This document shows positions 1 through 5,334 of a stretch of 6,490 nucleotides of DNA, one piece after another. Positions within the stretch are counted from its first letter, which is position 1. The number at the start of each line of letters is the position of its first letter. The stretch is taken from positions 1 through 6,490 of the forward strand of contig JALVPS010000097.1 in the NCBI GenBank assembly GCA_027031685.1, in the 5' to 3' direction. The notes beneath the pieces are model-generated. The model did no database searches. It was not told the origin of the DNA and worked only from the letters and a program-made list of their open reading frames with translations. The stretch comes from Gammaproteobacteria bacterium (GTDB lineage Bacteria; Pseudomonadota; Gammaproteobacteria; UWMA-0217). The position numbers and the translations under genes are program-made.

Positions 1-407
1 AGGCCGAGCGCGTGCTGGTGCCCGAGGGCTATCTGATCCTGCTGGGCCTGGACGCCTGGACGCTGTGGGGACTGGCGCAGCGCTTTCGCGGCCGGCGCTA
101 TCCACTGCACTCCCAGGGCCGCATCCGGGACTGGCTGCAGCTGCTGGGCTTCGAGTTGCAGCAGCGCCAGCTGCTGCCCATGTTCCACTACGACATGCCG
201 GACTGGCTCTATCGCTGGCCGAAGACGCAGTATCTGGCCGGCCTGCTGTCAGCCAACCTGGCCGGCGGCTACCTGGTGCTGGCACAGAAGCGGATCACCA
301 CCCTCACCCCCATCCGGACGCGCTGGCGCACGCCACCGCGCCTCATCGCCGGCGGCATGGCCGAGCCGGCCGCGCGCGATGCGAGCCGCCGTGTCCCGAG
401 TGATTGA
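1..407 (+). CDS. Class I SAM-dependent methyltransferase, C-terminal part (YafS-like)
   Basis: The left edge cuts this gene; the first complete codon is at position 3 and 134 residues up to the TGA at 405-407 are visible. The opening stretch (LVPEGYLILLGLDAW) fits the late strand of a Rossmann-like methyltransferase, where the family usually has a Pro-Gly/Glu-Gly turn, and is followed by a segment on reading HSQGRIRDWLQLLGF and a hydrophobic segment ending GGYLVLAQKR. These resemble the C-terminal half of the YafS-type methyltransferases that sit beside rnhA in many gammaproteobacteria. The SAM-binding motif I (GxGxG) would lie outside the window, so the activity cannot be confirmed and the substrate is unknown. 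The last 29 bases overlap rnhA in another frame, which suggests translational coupling. The final ~30 residues are basic and low in conserved character. The GTG at 12 is internal, not the start. Confidence 0.75.
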   Translation, partial: AERVLVPEGYLILLGLDAWTLWGLAQRFRGRRYPLHSQGRIRDWLQLLGFELQQRQLLPMFHYDMPDWLYRWPKTQYLAGLLSANLAGGYLVLAQKRITTLTPIRTRWRTPPRLIAGGMAEPAARDASRRVPSD

Positions 408-846
408 GATCTACACCGACGGCGCCTGTCGCGGCAATCCCGGCCCGGGCGGCTGGGCCGCGCTGCTGCGCTACAAGGGGCACGAGAAGACCCTGTACGG
501 GGCCGAGCCGCACACTACCAACAACCGCATGGAGTTGCTGGCGGTCATCAAGGCGCTGGAGGCCATCCGCGACCCGCGCCATCCGCTGGTCGTCACCACC
601 GACTCGCGCTACGTGAAGGATGGCATCACCCAGTGGCTGGCGGGCTGGAAGCGGCGCAACTGGCGCACCGCCAGCCGCAAGCCGGTCAAGAACCAGGACC
701 TGTGGCAGCGCCTGGACGAACTGGCCGGCCGTTTCGACATCGAGTGGCGCTGGGTGCGCGGCCACAGCGGCCACCGCGAGAACGAGCGGGTCGACCGGCT
801 GGCCAACCGGGCCATCGACGAGATGCTGGCCGAACGGAGGGCATGA
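379..846 (+). CDS. rnhA: Ribonuclease HI
   Basis: Encodes a 155-residue RNase HI, the same length as the E. coli enzyme. This cytoplasmic endonuclease cuts the RNA strand of RNA-DNA hybrids and removes R-loops and primer RNA. The whole fold is present: the first strand IEIYTDGACRGNPGPGG, then TTNNRMEL, TTDSRYV, the basic handle region around GWKRRNWRTASRKPVKN, and VRGHSGHRENERVDRLA. The catalytic carboxylates of E. coli (Asp10, Glu48, Asp70, Asp134) correspond to D14, E52, D75 and D139, and the flexible active-site His124 to H129. No clear Shine-Dalgarno precedes the ATG at 379. GTG codons at 391 and 400 could also start the protein just before the first strand, but neither has a better ribosome site. 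The gene overlaps the upstream methyltransferase by 29 bases and ends where dnaQ begins, so it is probably read as part of one operon. Confidence 0.97.
   Translation: MRAAVSRVIEIYTDGACRGNPGPGGWAALLRYKGHEKTLYGAEPHTTNNRMELLAVIKALEAIRDPRHPLVVTTDSRYVKDGITQWLAGWKRRNWRTASRKPVKNQDLWQRLDELAGRFDIEWRWVRGHSGHRENERVDRLANRAIDEMLAERRA
836..841 (+). promoter_or_regulatory. Ribosome binding site that decides the dnaQ start
   Basis: GGAGGG lies inside the last codons of rnhA. It is only 1 nt from the ATG at 843, which overlaps the rnhA stop as ATGA, but 7 nt from the ATG at 849, the normal spacing. The second ATG is therefore the better start for dnaQ, and it gives a protein beginning MRQIVLDTETTGL. Confidence 0.7.
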
Positions 847-848
847 AC

Positions 849-1568
849 ATGCGACAGATCGTGCTGGACACCGAAACCACCGGCCTGGAGCCGCAGGACG
901 GGCACCGCATCATCGAGATCGGCTGCGTGGAGCTGGTGGACCGGCGTCCCACCGGCAATGACTTCCACCAGTACCTGCAGCCGGACCGTGAGATCGACGC
1001 CGGCGCGGTGGAGGTGCACGGCATCACCAACGAGTTCCTGGCCGACAAGCCGCGCTGGGGCGACATCGTGGAGCGCTTCCTGGACTACGTGCGCGATGCC
1101 GAGCTGATCATCCACAATGCCCCCTTCGACGTGGGCTTCATCAACCACGAGCTGAGCCTGCTGGACGGCGACTGGGGCCGGCTGGAGGACTACTGCCGCA
1201 TCACCGACACCCTGGAGATGGCGCGCGCGCTGTTCCCCGGCCAGCGCAACAGCCTGGACGCCCTGTGCCGCCGCTACGACATCGACAACTCGCACCGCGC
1301 CCTGCACGGCGCCCTGCTGGACGCGCGCATCCTGGCCGATGTGTACCTGGCCATGACCGGCGGCCAGCGCGACCTGGGCCTGGAGGCCGTGGCCCAGGCG
1401 GAGGCGGCCGGGGCGGGGGAGGACAGCGTGGCGCTGCGCCTCGAGCGTCCCCTGCGCGTGCTGCGCGCCAGCGACGAGGAGCTGGCCGCCCACCGCCGCT
1501 ACCTGCAGGCCATCGCCGAGGCCAGCGGCGGGCGCGTGCTGTGGCCGGAGGAGGGGGCCGGCGGTTGA
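849..1568 (+). CDS. dnaQ: DNA polymerase III epsilon subunit, 3'-5' proofreading exonuclease
   Basis: A 239-residue DnaQ (E. coli 243), the proofreading subunit of the replicative polymerase core, where it binds the alpha polymerase and the theta subunit. The DEDDh exonuclease motifs are complete: ExoI LDTETTG with D7 and E9, ExoII HNAPFDVGF with D94, and ExoIII HGALLDA with H153 and D158. These match E. coli D12, E14, D103, H162 and D167. After the nuclease domain, QRDLGL at 173-178 fits the QxxLxL/F sliding-clamp binding consensus and occupies the place of E. coli QTSMAF. The C-terminal tail (about 195-232, ending in SGGRVLW) resembles the alpha-binding tail of E. coli epsilon. An in-frame ATG at 843 overlaps the rnhA stop, but it is too close to the GGAGGG at 836-841. 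In E. coli rnhA and dnaQ diverge; here they are co-directional. The gene converges on smpB with only 18 bases between. Confidence 0.96.
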   Translation: MRQIVLDTETTGLEPQDGHRIIEIGCVELVDRRPTGNDFHQYLQPDREIDAGAVEVHGITNEFLADKPRWGDIVERFLDYVRDAELIIHNAPFDVGFINHELSLLDGDWGRLEDYCRITDTLEMARALFPGQRNSLDALCRRYDIDNSHRALHGALLDARILADVYLAMTGGQRDLGLEAVAQAEAAGAGEDSVALRLERPLRVLRASDEELAAHRRYLQAIAEASGGRVLWPEEGAGG

Positions 1569-1586
1569 GGGGCGCCGCGGCGGCTC

Positions 1587-2054
1587 TCAGTGCTTGAGCA
1601 GGCGCGCCCGTTGCCGCTGCCAGTCACGGTCCTTCTCGGCGGCGCGCTTGTCGTGCTTCTTCTTGCCCTTGCCGAGGCCGATCTCCAGCTTGACGCGGCC
1701 GCGCTTCCAGTACAGCGCCAGCGGCACCAGGGTGTAGCCCTTGCGCTCCACCGCGCCGATCAGGCGGTCCAGCTCGTGGCGGTGCAGCAGCAGCTTGCGG
1801 GTGCGGGTGGGGTCCGGGTGGACGTGGGTGGAGGCCGACGGCAGCGGCGAGATGTGACAGCCGAACAGCCACGCCTCCCCGTCGCGGATCAGCACGTAGC
1901 TCTCCTTTAGCTGCACCCGTCCGGCGCGCAGGCTCTTCACCTCCCAGCCCTCCAGGACCAGGCCGGCCTCCAGCGTCTCTTCGATGTGGTAGTCGAAGCG
2001 TCCCTTCTTGTTGACCGCGATGGTGGCGGGCGATTTCTTCTTCTGCTTGGCCAT
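1587..2054 (-). CDS. smpB: SsrA-binding protein SmpB (trans-translation)
   Basis: A 155-residue SmpB, the partner of tmRNA (SsrA). It takes tmRNA into the A site of stalled ribosomes and its tail acts in the decoding centre and mRNA channel. Family hallmarks are in order: SPATIAVNKKGRFDYHIEET (8-27), EGWEVKSLRAG (35-45), SYVLIRDGEAWLFGCHISP (52-70), STHVHPDPTRTRKLLLH (75-91), GYTLVPLALYWKRGRVKLEIGLGKGKKKHDKR (106-137), and the basic C-terminal tail with the typical DKR-x6-W pattern ending near RARLLKH. The start is set at the ATG on 2054 because the protein then begins MAKQKKK as usual for SmpB. Extension to a further upstream codon (2156) would add 34 residues without family character. There is no Shine-Dalgarno, and a TATAAT box lies immediately upstream, suggesting a leaderless message. 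No ssrA gene is in the window. Confidence 0.97.
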   Translation of the reverse strand: MAKQKKKSPATIAVNKKGRFDYHIEETLEAGLVLEGWEVKSLRAGRVQLKESYVLIRDGEAWLFGCHISPLPSASTHVHPDPTRTRKLLLHRHELDRLIGAVERKGYTLVPLALYWKRGRVKLEIGLGKGKKKHDKRAAEKDRDWQRQRARLLKH

Positions 2055-2060
2055 CCGGCC

Positions 2061-2066
2061 ATTATA
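2061..2066 (-). promoter_or_regulatory. smpB -10 promoter element (TATAAT)
   Basis: On the - strand a perfect TATAAT lies six bases before the smpB ATG. With the usual -12 to -7 placement the transcript would begin at 2054, the A of the ATG. No TTGACA-like -35 box is found at 16-18 bp spacing (the bases at 2084-2089 read CCGCCC), and TG sits one base too far upstream for a standard extended -10. Assignment therefore rests on the -10 match and its isolation in GC-rich sequence. Confidence 0.5.
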
Positions 2067-2093
2067 GGCAAAAGCGCGCGGCCGGGCGGCGTG

Positions 2094-2122
2094 TTGCCGT
2101 GGCCCGGCGAATCCCACAAAAT
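2094..2122 (+). promoter_or_regulatory. Candidate promoter of the transporter-ratA-rnfH operon
   Basis: TTGCCG (2094-2099, 4 of 6 bases of the -35 consensus) is followed after 17 bp by CAAAAT (2117-2122, 4 of 6 of the -10 consensus). It would give a leader of about 21 nt ending at the transporter ATG. This is the best sigma70-like pair in the 95-base gap between the divergent smpB and transporter genes, but both boxes are imperfect. Confidence 0.35.
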
Positions 2123-2138
2123 GCAGCGGTTTCGTCCG

Positions 2139-2143
2139 GGAGG
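2139..2143 (+). promoter_or_regulatory. Ribosome binding site of the transporter gene
   Basis: GGAGG within a longer GGGAGGGAG run, 6 nt before the ATG at 2150. It favours that ATG over the upstream in-frame GTG at 2099, whose extra 17 residues would precede the usual N-terminus of the family. Confidence 0.75.
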
Positions 2144-2149
2144 GAGTCG

Positions 2150-3516
<1,367 letters not shown>

Positions 3517-3517
<1 letters not shown>

Positions 3518-3951
3518 TGCCCCACATCCACCGTCACGCCATCGTGCCCTACAGCGCGGCGCAGATGTTCGCGCTGGTGGACGACGTGCCGGCCTACCCG
3601 GAATTCCTGCCCTGGTGCGGTTCGGCGCGCGAGCTGTACCGCGACGAGGACGAGGTGGAGGCCACCGTGGAGATCGCCAAGGGCTCGGTGCGCAAGACCT
3701 TCACCACCCGTAACCGCCTGCAGAAGGACAAGATGATCGAGATGCGCTTGGTATCCGGGCCCTTCAAGCACCTGGAGGGCTTCTGGCGCTTCGAACCGCT
3801 GGGTGAAGGGCAGGCCTGCAAGGTGAGCCTGGACCTGGACTTCGAGTTCGCCAACCGGCTGCTGAGCATGGCCATCGGACCGGTCTTCAACGCCATCGCC
3901 AACAGCCTGGTGGACGCCTTCGTCAAGCGCGCGCGGGAAGTGTATGGCTGA
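3517..3951 (+). CDS. ratA: RatA / Coq10-like START-domain protein
   Basis: A 144-residue protein of the polyketide cyclase/START family (YfjG, RatA). The N-terminus HIHRHAIVPYSAAQMFALVDDVPAYPEFLPWC (3-34) is the signature of this group, followed by EVEATVEIAKGSVRKTFTTRN and GPFKHLEGFWRFEPLGEG, and a C-terminal helix beginning near GPVFNAIANSLVDAFVKRA (121-139). In E. coli RatA was described as a toxin-like protein that binds the 50S subunit and blocks 70S formation. Its eukaryotic relatives (Coq10) bind ubiquinone and support respiration, so the physiological role is unsettled. The ATG overlaps the transporter stop by one base and has no strong ribosome site, which implies coupling. The gene overlaps rnfH by 8 bases, the same ratA-rnfH pairing as in E. 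coli and Pseudomonas. Confidence 0.93.
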
Positions 3952-4267
3952 GGAGGAACACGGCATCGAGGTGGAGGTGGTGTACGCCCTGCCCACGCAG
4001 CAGACCCTGCTCACCGTCAAGCTGCCGGCCGGGGCCACCGTGGAGGAGGCCATCCGCCGCTCCGGCATCCTGGAGCGCCACCCGGAGATCGACCTGTCAC
4101 ACAATCAGGTGGGCATCTTCGGCCACGCCCGCAAGCTGGACACCCCCCTGCGCAACCACGACCGGGTGGAGATCTACCGCCCCATCACCTGCGACCCCAA
4201 GGCAGTGCGGCGTGAGCGCGCGGCAAAGGCCGGCCGGCGCAAGTCGGCGAAACCGGGCCAGGCGTAG
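3944..4267 (+). CDS. rnfH: RnfH family ubiquitin-like protein (RatB, UPF0125)
   Basis: A 107-residue small protein with the beta-grasp signature of the RnfH family: VEVVYALPTQQTLLTVKLPAGATVEEAIRRSGIL in the first half, then VGIFGHARKLDTPLRNHDRVEIYRPITCDPKAVRRERA, with the conserved EIYRP and DPK-x-x-RR-x-RA elements (about 78-95). A lysine/arginine-rich tail (about 90-104) follows. Members are found next to ratA or inside rnf electron-transport operons, but no biochemical function is firmly established. The start ATG lies inside the end of ratA (8-base overlap), with GGGAAG 3 nt upstream as a short-spaced ribosome site. It is the last gene of the transporter-ratA-rnfH unit. No terminator follows directly; the first one lies about 160 bases downstream, after the CRP-type promoter. 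Confidence 0.92.
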   Translation: MAEEEHGIEVEVVYALPTQQTLLTVKLPAGATVEEAIRRSGILERHPEIDLSHNQVGIFGHARKLDTPLRNHDRVEIYRPITCDPKAVRRERAAKAGRRKSAKPGQA

Positions 4268-4303
4268 CGGGTGTGGACCGTGGTGGTCGGGCGCTCGTGC
4301 CGA

Positions 4304-4323
4304 AGTGTGAGGCATTTCACATC
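4304..4323 (+). promoter_or_regulatory. CRP/Vfr-type operator, perfect TGTGA-N6-TCACA
   Basis: TGTGA (4306-4310), six bases, and TCACA (4317-4321) form an exact match to both half-sites of the CRP consensus. The symmetry centre at 4313.5 lies 41.5 bp upstream of the start predicted from the TATAAA at 4343-4348, the spacing used by class II CRP-activated promoters. Its location in the gap between convergent genes means it cannot obviously serve rnfH or bamE; the plausible target is the short transcript downstream. Confidence 0.6.
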
Positions 4324-4342
4324 ACCGCCTGACGAATGGCGT

Positions 4343-4348
4343 TATAAA
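4343..4348 (+). promoter_or_regulatory. -10 element (TATAAA) of the intergenic promoter
   Basis: TATAAA matches the -10 consensus in 5 of 6 bases and stands in a short AT-rich island. The predicted start is about 4355. No recognisable -35 hexamer is present at 16-18 bp (4320-4325 reads CATCAC), which is usual for class II activator-dependent promoters, where CRP covers that region. Confidence 0.55.
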
Positions 4349-4354
4349 TCCTCC

Positions 4355-4453
4355 CCAGAAGTTGCTGGGCTAGGACAAGCGCTTGTTCAATGGATCGGAC
4401 TTTGTCATTGTGACACTTCTGAATTGGGAGGACATCCGTCCTCCTTTCTTTTT
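4355..4453 (+). ncRNA. Candidate CRP-activated small RNA, about 99 nt
   Basis: The stretch between the predicted start (about 4355) and the end of the terminator T-tract (4453) has the layout of a free-standing small RNA gene. By eye, CAGAAGT (4356-4362) pairs perfectly with ACTTCTG (4415-4421) to close a domain. Inside it, ACAAGCGCTTGT (4375-4386) can form a small hairpin, and CAATGG (4388-4393) can pair with TCATTG (4405-4410, one G-U). The 3' terminator hairpin follows after four or five bases. No protein of useful length starts here; the only reading frame with an ATG is the seven-codon MDRTLSL at 4390-4413, without a Shine-Dalgarno. I do not recognise a known RNA family. It could alternatively be a short untranslated by-product of a promoter that once served another gene. 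Confidence 0.45.
4427..4453 (+). terminator. Intrinsic terminator
   Basis: A perfect 7-bp stem, GGAGGAC (4427-4433) with GTCCTCC (4438-4444), has a four-base ATCC loop and is followed at once by TTTCTTTTT (4445-4453). It works only for rightward transcription, since the other side (CAATTC on the - strand) has no T run. It would end both the candidate small RNA and any read-through from rnfH, 29 bases before the convergent bamE stop. Confidence 0.88.
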
Positions 4454-4482
4454 GCCCGCCTGAAAATCCCTGGTCGTCGCCC

Positions 4483-4824
4483 TCAGCCGCTTCCCCCCTC
4501 GTCGAGGCCGCGCTTCTGCACCCGCACCACGCGATCCTGCTCGAAGTACACCGACAGCAGGCGCTGCTCGGCGGGCTCGTCCGGCCGCTTGATGAAATAG
4601 TAGTAGTCCCAGCGGTTCGGGTTGAACAGCGGCACCAGCACCGGGGTGCCCAGGATGCGGCGCACCTCGACGCGGCGCAGACCCGGCGTGATGCGCGCCA
4701 CGGCGGCCGGCTCCAGGGCGTTGCCCTGCTGGATGACGATCTTGTGCACGCTGAATAGGCCCCGCGAGCAGCCGGCCAAGGCCAGGGTTGTCAGCAGGCA
4801 ACTGGAAATGAGAAGCTTTACCAT
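4483..4824 (-). CDS. bamE: Outer membrane assembly lipoprotein BamE (SmpA/OmlA)
   Basis: A 113-residue lipoprotein of the BAM complex, which inserts beta-barrel proteins into the outer membrane. The N-terminus MVKLLISSCLLTTLALAGC is a lipoprotein signal peptide with lipobox L16-A-G-C19. Ser at +2 agrees with sorting to the outer membrane. The mature part has the family order: QQGNALEPAAVARITPGLRRVEV (32-54), RRILGTPVLVPLFNPNRWDYYYF (55-77), and the C-terminal strand LLSVYFEQDRVVRV. This follows E. coli BamE (QGNYL, GMTQQQV, ALGTP, NTW-YVF). Length is normal (E. coli 113). No Shine-Dalgarno is obvious before the ATG at 4824. It is divergent from fur with an 86-base gap, as omlA-fur is in Pseudomonas, and convergent with rnfH. 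Confidence 0.95.
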   Translation of the reverse strand: MVKLLISSCLLTTLALAGCSRGLFSVHKIVIQQGNALEPAAVARITPGLRRVEVRRILGTPVLVPLFNPNRWDYYYFIKRPDEPAEQRLLSVYFEQDRVVRVQKRGLDEGGSG

Positions 4825-4856
4825 GTCATCGCATCACTGTGTCCCGGATGCGGGAG

Positions 4857-4864
4857 ACTATAAG
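4857..4864. promoter_or_regulatory. Overlapping divergent -10 elements of bamE and fur
   Basis: The sequence ACTATAAG reads TATAAG on the + strand (4859-4864) and TATAGT on the - strand (4862-4857), each 5 of 6 bases from consensus. Predicted starts are about 4871 for fur (40-nt leader) and about 4850 for bamE (26-nt leader). For bamE, TTGGGC stands 17 bp upstream of the -10 as a weak -35; for fur no -35 is evident. No clear 19-bp Fur box was seen in this gap. Confidence 0.4.
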
Positions 4865-4894
4865 TGAAATGGCGTCCGCGCCCAACAAGCCGGG

Positions 4895-4899
4895 GGAGG
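4895..4899 (+). promoter_or_regulatory. Ribosome binding site of fur
   Basis: GGAGG within GGGGGAGG, 11 nt before the ATG at 4911, somewhat long spacing but the only strong site. It favours 4911 over the upstream in-frame codons (GTG 4839, ATG 4869), which also lie at or before the predicted transcription start. Confidence 0.6.
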
Positions 4900-4910
4900 C
4901 GTCGATCCGC

Positions 4911-5321
4911 ATGAACACGCAAGACATCAAGAAGGCCGGCCTCAAGGTCACGCTGCCCCGCATGAAGATCCTGGAGATCCTGGAGCGCTCCGAGGAACAC
5001 CACCACACGGCCGAGGACGTCTACAAGGCCCTGCTGGAGGCCGGCGAGGAGATCGGGCTGGCCACCGTGTACCGCGTGCTCACCCAGTTCGAGGCCGCCG
5101 GTCTGGTGACCCGCCATCACTTCGAGGGCGGTCAGGCCGTGTTCGAGCTGAACCGTGGCAACCATCACGACCACATGGTATCCGTGCGCAGCGGCCGGGT
5201 GGTGGAGTTCTACGACGAGGTGATCGAGAAGCGCCAGCAGGAGATCGCTGCCCGGCACGGCTTCCACATCACCGACCATACGCTGATCCTGTACGGCTAC
5301 TTCAAGGACGAGCAGGACTGA
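4911..5321 (+). CDS. fur: Ferric uptake regulator Fur
   Basis: A 136-residue Fur, the Fe2+-responsive dimeric repressor of iron-uptake genes, close to P. aeruginosa Fur in length and sequence. The DNA-binding half contains DIKKAGLKVTLPRMKILEIL (5-24) and the recognition region GLATVYRVLTQFEAAGLV (49-66). The metal-binding residues known from P. aeruginosa Fur are all there: H31, E79, H85/H86, D87, H88, E99, E106 and H123, within FELNRGNHHDHM and the C-terminal TDHTLILYGYF. Unusually, the whole protein has no cysteine; the CxxC found after HDH in E. coli Fur is replaced by S91-V-R-S94. Start at 4911 is chosen from the homologous N-terminus (MNTQDIKKAG) and the ribosome site. The gene diverges from bamE and converges on recN with 13 bases between stops. 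Zur or another Fur paralogue is unlikely given the sequence closeness and the omlA-fur context. Confidence 0.95.
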   Translation: MNTQDIKKAGLKVTLPRMKILEILERSEEHHHTAEDVYKALLEAGEEIGLATVYRVLTQFEAAGLVTRHHFEGGQAVFELNRGNHHDHMVSVRSGRVVEFYDEVIEKRQQEIAARHGFHITDHTLILYGYFKDEQD

Positions 5322-5334
5322 CTTCCCGTCCGCT

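Noticed and set aside
609..1493. A 294-codon open frame on the - strand opposite rnhA and dnaQ
   Set aside because: Val/Ala/Gln/His-rich shadow sequence overlapping two firmly identified genes, with no recognisable domain.
1569..1586. GC-rich palindromic bases between the dnaQ and smpB stops as a shared terminator
   Set aside because: The CCGCGG core lacks a usable loop and any T run; 18 bases are too few to support a call.
4403..4415. Inverted repeat TGTCA-TTG-TGACA as a second regulator operator
   Set aside because: It is short (5-bp arms, 3-base spacer), lies inside the predicted RNA and competes with the pairings that close the RNA domain; no regulator consensus fits.
4271..4600. A 109-codon + strand frame covering the rnfH-bamE gap
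   Set aside because: It runs through the terminator and into bamE in antisense, its translation is Ser/Arg/Pro-rich without domain character, and no ribosome site precedes it.
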